From Bacteroidota bacterium (GTDB taxonomy: Bacteria > Bacteroidota > Bacteroidia > Bacteroidales > PUMT01), in assembly GCA_003556985.1 (NCBI GenBank), contig PWPZ01000051.1, positions 1 to 11,299 on the forward strand: a DNA stretch of 11,299 bases, written 5' to 3'. The notes beneath the pieces are model-generated. The model searched no databases. It had not been told where the DNA came from and saw nothing but the letters and a program-made list of their open reading frames with translations. Shown here in pieces: positions 7,476 to 11,299 of the stretch (position 1 is the stretch's first letter; each line of letters starts with the position of its first letter). The translations under genes were made by a program, and so were the position numbers.

Positions 7476-7483
7476 TACCTTTG
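7476..7483 (+). promoter_or_regulatory. tRNA-Leu promoter -7 element (TACCTTTG)
   Basis: TACCTTTG is an exact match to TAnnTTTG and ends 13 bases before the first base of the tRNA, so the primary transcript would start just upstream of the mature 5' end. A TTTG at 7458-7461 lies upstream, but closer than a standard -33 element. The perfect -7 match at the right distance from an RNA gene is good evidence that the cell uses Bacteroidetes-type promoters. Confidence 0.65.
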
Positions 7484-7496
7484 CGCCTGATTTTTT

Positions 7497-7578
7497 GCGG
7501 ATGTGGCGGAATTGGTAGACGCGCTAGACTTAGGATCTAGTGCCGCAAGGCGTGGGGGTTCGAGTCCCTTCATCCGCA
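7497..7578 (+). tRNA. tRNA-Leu (anticodon UAG)
   Basis: The cloverleaf can be drawn directly. The acceptor stem GCGGATG (7497-7503) pairs with CATCCGC (7571-7577), followed by discriminator A at 7578. The anticodon stem CTAGA/TCTAG (7524-7528 with 7536-7540) holds the loop CTTAGGA with anticodon TAG at 7531-7533. A long variable arm (TGCCGCAAGGCGT), as expected for a class II leucine tRNA, is followed by a T arm with loop TTCGAGT (7559-7565); two of its stem pairs are G-T. It reads CUN leucine codons, mainly CUA/CUG. The CCA end is not encoded, since the genome continues A-CC-G, so CCA must be added by nucleotidyltransferase. Its own promoter lies immediately upstream and a terminator hairpin follows. 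Confidence 0.97.
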
Positions 7579-7589
7579 CCGACAAAAAG

Positions 7590-7632
7590 CCGTCAAACAA
7601 CTTTTCAAACATCGTTGGATTGACGGTTTTTT
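7590..7632 (+). terminator. Intrinsic terminator after tRNA-Leu
   Basis: CCGTCAA (7590-7596) pairs with TTGACGG (7620-7626) and is followed by six T. Inside, CAAC (7598-7601) can pair with GTTG (7614-7617), extending the hairpin. An A run just before the stem would pair with the T tract, so it may work from both directions. It is placed to end the tRNA transcript. The T tract overlaps a 16-base palindrome at 7629-7644. Confidence 0.7.
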
Positions 7633-7710
7633 ATCCGGATAAAAGCCGCTGTATACAAATCAGTCTGTTTATGCGGAACTGCCGGAAAGAAGCAATTTGA
7701 ACTTTAACCG

Positions 7711-7807
7711 CATCAGCCGCACCGGCGGGCGGCAGGGCGAGGCAACGCCCCGTACCCGCAAAATACAGCTACCTCCGGAGAAGGCCACGGGAAACCCGTG
7801 AGCCCTG
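7711..7807 (+). ncRNA. GC-rich structured leader upstream of trigger factor (unclassified)
   Basis: This stretch is far richer in G and C than the DNA on either side and is full of complementary segments. Hairpin A: GCGGG (7725-7729) with CCCGC (7755-7759), enclosing GGGCG (7735-7739) with CGCCC (7746-7750). Hairpin B: CACGGG-AAA-CCCGTG (7786-7800), extended by GGC/GCC. A competing long-range pairing, CAGGGC (7733-7738) with GCCCTG (7802-7807), would break the inner stem of A. The element ends 27 bases before the tig start, where an RNA cis-regulator would sit. I cannot match it to a known riboswitch or RNA family. A dispersed GC-rich repeat is the main alternative. Confidence 0.35.
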
Positions 7808-7834
7808 ATCAATAATCAATTAAAACACTCTGAA

Positions 7835-9193
7835 ATGCAGGTTACAAAAGAAAACAAGGACGATCTTAATGCAGTTATCACGATTGTGGTGGAAAAACCC
7901 GATTATGATACACAGGTAAACAATAAGCTGAAGGATTATAAGAAACAGGCCAATATGCCCGGGTTCAGACCGGGAATGGTACCCATGGGAATGATTAAGC
8001 GTATGTACTACAAACCCGTTCTTCTTGAAGAGATCAACAGGCTTGTTTCCGAATCGCTTTCCAAATTCATCGATGAAGAGAAGCTGAACATCCTCGGAGA
8101 ACCGCTAAGCAGCAAAGAACATCAGAAAGATATAGACTTCGACACCCAGGAAAATTTTGAATTTGCATTCGATATTGGAATCGCTCCCGACCTGGAAGTT
8201 GCCATTACCGATAAGGATAAGCTCACCTATTATGTTATAGATGCAGATAAAGAGCTTATTGACAAACATGCCGAAAGCTATGCAAACCGTTACGGTGAAA
8301 TGATAAAGGCAGAAGAAGCCGGAGAAGAAGATGTGATAAAGGGAGTCCTCAGCCAGCTTACCCCCGAAGGAGAAATTTTGGAAGAGGGAATCTTTGTTGA
8401 AGATGCATCACTTTCCATGAAGGTCATAAAGGATGAAGAGATTAAAAAACAGCTTACCGGTTCAAAGGTTGGCGATGTTTTGCAACTGGATCTGAAAAAA
8501 GCCCTACCCAATGAAACCGAGCTTTCACAGTTGCTCAACATTGACAAGGAAAAAGTTAATGAGGAATCAATGCATTTTCAGCTTTCCATCGAGGAGATAT
8601 CACACTGGAAAAAGGCGGAGCTGAACCAGGAGCTTTTCGACAAGGCATTTGGCGAGGGAGAGATCACTTCAGAAGAGGAGTTCAGGAACAGGCTCAGGGA
8701 AGAGATAGAAAAAGCTTATGCGCAAAACAGCGATTACAAGCTGTTTATGGATTTACGGAAAATGATGCTGGAAAAGGTCAGTGCTGAGCTTCCGGAAGAA
8801 TTTATTAAACGATGGCTGCTTGAATCCAATAAGGGAAAAGTTACCGAAGAGGAGCTGGAAAAGGATTTCTCAAAAGTAAAGGATGACCTCAAATGGCAGC
8901 TTATCCAGGATGCCCTGATCAAACATTTCGAACTGAATGTTGAGCCGGAAGAGGTTCAGGAACTGGCAAAGCAGCAGGTAATGATGCAATTCCAGCAATA
9001 TGGCATGGCAAATGTACCTGAGGAACACCTGAACAATTATGCACAGGAAATGCTGAAGAAGGATCAGGACAGGAGAAGGCTCTATGAACAGAAATTCCAG
9101 GAAAAAATTACGGCCAAAGCAAAGGAAACAGCAACCCTGAAAGAAAAGAAAGTCAGGGAAGAAGAGTTTACAAAATTATTTGAGGAGCAATAA
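7835..9193 (+). CDS. tig: Trigger factor (ribosome-associated chaperone)
   Basis: Trigger factor binds at the ribosome exit tunnel and shields emerging chains. The 452-residue protein has the ribosome-binding signature GFRPGMVP (residues 43-50) in its N-terminal domain, equivalent to GFRxGKxP in E. coli, with Met in place of the usual Lys. Residues about 150-245 occupy the place of the FKBP-type PPIase domain but lack its recognisable motifs (no DFxGxxDGxxFxGG-like stretch), so prolyl isomerase activity is unlikely. The rest is a long, highly charged helical C-terminal chaperone domain rich in E, K and Q, ending KLFEEQ. No Shine-Dalgarno is seen before the ATG (ACTCTGAAATG). It is slightly longer than the roughly 430-residue E. 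coli protein. It is followed by clpP and clpX, a widely conserved proteostasis order. No clear TAnnTTTG promoter was found between the tRNA terminator and the gene. Confidence 0.94.
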   Translation: MQVTKENKDDLNAVITIVVEKPDYDTQVNNKLKDYKKQANMPGFRPGMVPMGMIKRMYYKPVLLEEINRLVSESLSKFIDEEKLNILGEPLSSKEHQKDIDFDTQENFEFAFDIGIAPDLEVAITDKDKLTYYVIDADKELIDKHAESYANRYGEMIKAEEAGEEDVIKGVLSQLTPEGEILEEGIFVEDASLSMKVIKDEEIKKQLTGSKVGDVLQLDLKKALPNETELSQLLNIDKEKVNEESMHFQLSIEEISHWKKAELNQELFDKAFGEGEITSEEEFRNRLREEIEKAYAQNSDYKLFMDLRKMMLEKVSAELPEEFIKRWLLESNKGKVTEEELEKDFSKVKDDLKWQLIQDALIKHFELNVEPEEVQELAKQQVMMQFQQYGMANVPEEHLNNYAQEMLKKDQDRRRLYEQKFQEKITAKAKETATLKEKKVREEEFTKLFEEQ

Positions 9194-9477
9194 ATTCTTT
9201 TTTTGGTCATTTCACCCAACAGGTTATATCCAGCAATCCTGTCCGGTTATCCTTTAAGAAACAAGAAGACAAAATTTTGTCCCGGAAAATACAGTATTGT
9301 CTCACAGGTTGAATCGCGGCGCTTTTTCGGATGAAAACCCCCTTTTGAAAAGATGTGTAAATATTGATCTGATTCTGAAATTTGTTTGCTAAATTTACAG
9401 AAGTATCATCCGGCAATCCAATTTTCATTTTCTCTTTCACCGGATTATTTTTAACATAACAAAATTATTATACTGAA
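9194..9477. other. tig-clpP intergenic region, possible clpP promoter
   Basis: These 284 bases contain no credible gene. The spacing is large for an operon, so clpP may have its own start. The nearest thing to a -7 element is TAAATTTA at 9390-9397, one base off TAnnTTTG, about 80 bases before clpP. A perfect 14-base palindrome, GACAAAATTTTGTC (9268-9281), is a candidate protein-binding site. No strong terminator follows tig, so read-through into clpP is plausible. Confidence 0.35.
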
Positions 9478-10158
9478 ATGGACAAGAAAAATGACTTCCG
9501 CAAGTATGCAACCGGTCACATGGGTATGAGTGGCGCAAGGATCGACAGTTACCAGTCACTGCTAAATTCATACATATCGCCTACCATCATTGAGGAGCGT
9601 CAGCTGAACATCGCTTCGATGGATGTTTTCTCACGACTGATGATGGACCGGATAATATTCCTTGGCCTGGCCATTGACGACTACGTTGCAAATATTGTGC
9701 AGGCCCAGCTTCTTTACCTTGAGTCAAGCGACCCTACAAAGGATATACAGATATACATTAACAGCCCGGGCGGATCGGTTCATGCAGGACTGGGTATTTA
9801 TGACACCATGCAGTACATCAAGGCGGAAGTATCTACAATCTGCACCGGGATGGCTGCTTCGATGTCGGCCATTCTTCTGGCGGCAGGAGCAAAAGGAAAA
9901 CGTTCGGGACTGAGCCACTCCCGCATGATGATACATCAGCCCATGGGCGGCGCTCAGGGCCAGGTTTCAGATATTGAAATAACCGTAAGAGAGATCCAGA
10001 AACTCAAAAGAGAGTTATATGAGATAATTTCAGAGCATACCGGAATGCCCTATGAAAAGGTTGAAAAAGATTCTGACCGTGACTACTGGATGACCTCCAG
10101 TGAAGCAAAAGAATATGGGATGATTGACGAGGTGCTGGTAAGACAAAAAAAATCCTGA
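9478..10158 (+). CDS. clpP: ATP-dependent Clp protease proteolytic subunit ClpP
   Basis: ClpP is a serine peptidase (family S14) that forms a double-heptamer chamber and degrades proteins fed by ClpX. The 226-residue protein keeps the full catalytic triad: Ser128 in GMAASMSA, His153 in MMIHQP and Asp202 in SDRDYWM. Each is offset by exactly 31 from E. coli mature numbering (97, 122, 171), so the alignment is gap-free across the fold. Oxyanion/substrate-strand motifs YINSPGGSVHAGLGIYD (93-109) are intact. The N-terminal 30 or so residues before the conserved core (SPTIIEERQ) are probably a removable propeptide, longer than in E. coli. The start codon has no Shine-Dalgarno. A strong terminator lies 74 bases after the stop, before clpX. 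Confidence 0.96.
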   Translation: MDKKNDFRKYATGHMGMSGARIDSYQSLLNSYISPTIIEERQLNIASMDVFSRLMMDRIIFLGLAIDDYVANIVQAQLLYLESSDPTKDIQIYINSPGGSVHAGLGIYDTMQYIKAEVSTICTGMAASMSAILLAAGAKGKRSGLSHSRMMIHQPMGGAQGQVSDIEITVREIQKLKRELYEIISEHTGMPYEKVEKDSDRDYWMTSSEAKEYGMIDEVLVRQKKS

Positions 10159-10198
10159 TCACCTTTTTCCGGACCGGCAATTATATAAATGTCCGCTT

Positions 10199-10218
10199 AC
10201 CGGAATTACCGGTTTTTT
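10199..10218 (+). terminator. Weak terminator-like hairpin after clpP
   Basis: ACCGG (10199-10203) and CCGGT (10209-10213) form a five-pair stem around AATTA, leading into a run of six T (the first shared with the stem). The stem is short, so termination would be inefficient. It may act in tandem with the stronger hairpin 14 bases downstream. Confidence 0.4.
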
Positions 10219-10231
10219 CAAAATTCTCAGG

Positions 10232-10255
10232 CCGCATCATCAGATGCGGTTTTTT
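10232..10255 (+). terminator. Strong intrinsic terminator of clpP
   Basis: CCGCATC (10232-10238), loop ATCA, then GATGCGG (10243-10249) form a perfect seven-pair, GC-rich stem followed at once by six T. It lies 74 bases after the clpP stop and 215 bases before clpX, so most clpP messages should end here and clpX should need its own promoter or read-through. Confidence 0.85.
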
Positions 10256-10278
10256 GCATATTGTTGCATCATGATGAC

Positions 10279-10316
10279 CCGGGGTCAGGATATTTTTGCA
10301 AAAACAGCGACCCCGG
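10279..10316 (+). repeat. Stem-loop in the clpX leader region
   Basis: CCGGGGTC (10279-10286) is perfectly complementary to GACCCCGG (10309-10316). The loop itself contains the palindrome TTTTTGCAAAAA (10293-10304). There is no T tract after it, so it is not an intrinsic terminator. It may be an RNA structure or a cluster of operator half-sites. Confidence 0.45.
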
Positions 10317-10421
10317 CAGAATATCAGGTGAAAAAAAATTTTCAAATTCATATAAAATGAATTAGTTTTACGTTTAGATTAATAAAAGTCAGCAGGATCC
10401 GGCAGTGCTTTGGCAGACAGG

Positions 10422-10466
10422 ATGATCAAAAAACGCCTGGCGGAAACAGATGAAATAATCAGATAA
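10422..10466 (+). CDS. Possible 14-residue upstream ORF before clpX
   Basis: ATG at 10422 opens a 14-codon frame (MIKKRLAETDEIIR) ending with TAA at 10464-10466, four bases before the clpX ATG and in a different frame. Such spacing would allow translational coupling or control of clpX. An AGACAGG just upstream could be a weak ribosome-binding site, although genes in this window otherwise lack them. A frame this short can arise by chance, so this is a candidate only. Confidence 0.2.
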   Translation: MIKKRLAETDEIIR

Positions 10467-10470
10467 TACT

Positions 10471-11299
10471 ATGGTTTATTCAAACGATAAAAAAACGGAG
10501 AAGTGTTCCTTCTGCGGCAGGAACAAAAAAGAAACCAATCTCCTTATTGCCGGGGTATCCGGGCATATATGCGATAGCTGCGCCGAACAGGCCTATGGGA
10601 TAGTAAAGGAAGAGGTCAAATCAAAGTCAGATCTGGACCTCAAGCATCTTAAGCTTCTCAAGCCACTGGAAATAAAGGAATTTCTTGATCAGTACGTTAT
10701 CGGACAGGAAGATGCAAAGAAATTTATTTCGGTATCGGTATATAACCATTACAAAAGACTGACCCAGTCAACCCTCAGGGAAGAACAGGAGGTGGAGATA
10801 GAAAAATCGAACATTATCATGGTGGGTGAAACGGGTACAGGCAAAACGCTTCTGGCCAGAACTATCGCCAAAATGCTTCATGTGCCCTTCACAATTGTTG
10901 ATGCAACGGTACTTACCGAAGCGGGATATGTGGGAGAAGATATTGAAAGCATCCTTACCAGGCTGCTCCAGGTGGCCGATTATAATGTAGAATCGGCCGA
11001 GATGGGGATTGTTTTCATAGATGAGCTCGATAAGATCGCAAGGAAAAGTGACAACCCATCCATTACCCGCGATGTTAGCGGTGAAGGAGTTCAGCAGGGC
11101 CTGCTGAAGCTGCTGGAGGGCTCGGTAGTGAATGTTCCTCCGCAGGGGGGCAGAAAGCATCCCGACCAGAAGATGATCCCCGTTAATACCAAGAATATAC
11201 TTTTCATTTGCGGTGGCGCATTCGACGGAATAGAGAAAAAAATTGCCACGCGGCTCAATACCCAGGTAGTTGGTTATACATCGGGCACCAAATCGGAAA
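10471..11299 (+). CDS. clpX: ATP-dependent Clp protease ATP-binding subunit ClpX (partial, right edge)
   Basis: ClpX is the AAA+ unfoldase that recognises tagged substrates, unfolds them and threads them into ClpP. The first 276 codons are in the window and the gene continues past the edge; there is no frameshift. An N-terminal zinc-binding domain has Cys12, Cys15, Cys34 and Cys37 (CSFCGRN and HICDSC). The AAA+ module has the conserved entry QYVIGQEDAK, Walker A GETGTGKT (119-126), pore-1 loop GYVGED (152-157), Walker B VFIDE with Glu185 and the pore-2 region KSDNPSITRDVSGEGVQQ. Residue numbers match E. coli ClpX closely (pore Tyr153 in both). The linker before Walker A is short and charged. 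It is downstream of its partner clpP but separated by a strong terminator. Confidence 0.97.
   Translation, partial: MVYSNDKKTEKCSFCGRNKKETNLLIAGVSGHICDSCAEQAYGIVKEEVKSKSDLDLKHLKLLKPLEIKEFLDQYVIGQEDAKKFISVSVYNHYKRLTQSTLREEQEVEIEKSNIIMVGETGTGKTLLARTIAKMLHVPFTIVDATVLTEAGYVGEDIESILTRLLQVADYNVESAEMGIVFIDELDKIARKSDNPSITRDVSGEGVQQGLLKLLEGSVVNVPPQGGRKHPDQKMIPVNTKNILFICGGAFDGIEKKIATRLNTQVVGYTSGTKSE

Larger units (their letters stand above)
10159..10470. other. clpP-clpX intergenic region
   Basis: This 312-base spacer holds two terminator-like hairpins just after clpP, a stem-loop at 10279-10316 overlapping the palindrome TGACCCGGGGTCA (10275-10287), and a 14-codon ORF (10422-10466) that ends four bases before clpX. 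The closest -7-like element for clpX is TACGTTTA at 10369-10376, one base off TAnnTTTG. With a strong terminator in between, clpX most likely has its own promoter here. Confidence 0.45.

Noticed and set aside
7503..7700. 65-residue frame beginning MAELVDALDLGSSAARRGG
   Set aside because: It is the translation of the tRNA-Leu gene itself followed by its terminator, a well-known false prediction type.
7711..7807. Cobalamin riboswitch upstream of tig (GTACCCGCAA resembles part of the conserved core)
   Set aside because: The GGTG-AAATCC core strand and the 3' closing motif are missing, and tig is not a cobalamin-related gene.
9207..9440. 77-residue minus-strand frame in the tig-clpP spacer
   Set aside because: It has no recognisable domain, lies in a region with probable clpP promoter signals, and has biased low-information composition.
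1..11299. Mobile element, CRISPR array, toxin-antitoxin or defence system
   Set aside because: No transposase, integrase, spaced direct repeats or paired small ORFs were found; the gene content is housekeeping throughout.

Overview
The window looks like the core chromosome of a member of the Bacteroidota, probably from the Bacteroidales/Marinilabiliales side (the order is an inference). Evidence: none of the start codons has a convincing Shine-Dalgarno sequence; several genes are preceded by the Bacteroidetes-type -7 element TAnnTTTG; and the proteins (a 733-residue RecQ with a C-terminal extension, ClpX with Walker A GETGTGKT, a trigger factor with a degenerate PPIase domain) have the character of that phylum. 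Coding sequence is moderately AT-rich, and the recQ-kdsD spacer is extremely AT-rich.

Layout. Positions 43-3470 carry two minus-strand genes: a YihY/BrkB-family membrane protein and the RecQ helicase. A 660-base AT-rich spacer with several inverted repeats separates recQ from a divergent plus-strand operon of kdsD (arabinose-5-phosphate isomerase), tatC (Tat translocase) and lptB (LPS-export ATPase), with gaps of 27 and 43 bases. A small minus-strand membrane protein (putative small multidrug export family) converges on lptB. It is transcribed divergently from a tRNA-Leu(UAG), and both have clear TAnnTTTG elements. After the tRNA and its terminator lies a GC-rich, strongly self-complementary leader, then tig (trigger factor), clpP and clpX. 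ClpX runs off the right edge.

How the genes work together. The kdsD-tatC-lptB operon serves the cell envelope: KdsD makes the precursor of Kdo, LptB powers LPS transport to the outer membrane, and TatC exports folded proteins. tig-clpP-clpX is a protein quality-control cluster: trigger factor receives nascent chains at the ribosome, and ClpXP unfolds and degrades proteins. clpP is followed by a strong intrinsic terminator and clpX by inference has its own promoter, so the two may be regulated separately.

I found no mobile element, CRISPR array, toxin-antitoxin pair or defence system, and nothing that I can defend as a new biological system. The best leads are a Trp-to-Leu change in the otherwise canonical aromatic-rich loop of RecQ, a structured GC-rich element ahead of tig with alternative pairings, inverted repeats in the recQ-kdsD spacer, a possible leaderless kdsD transcript, a stem-loop and a 14-codon upstream ORF ahead of clpX, and an open frame continuing past the lptB stop.
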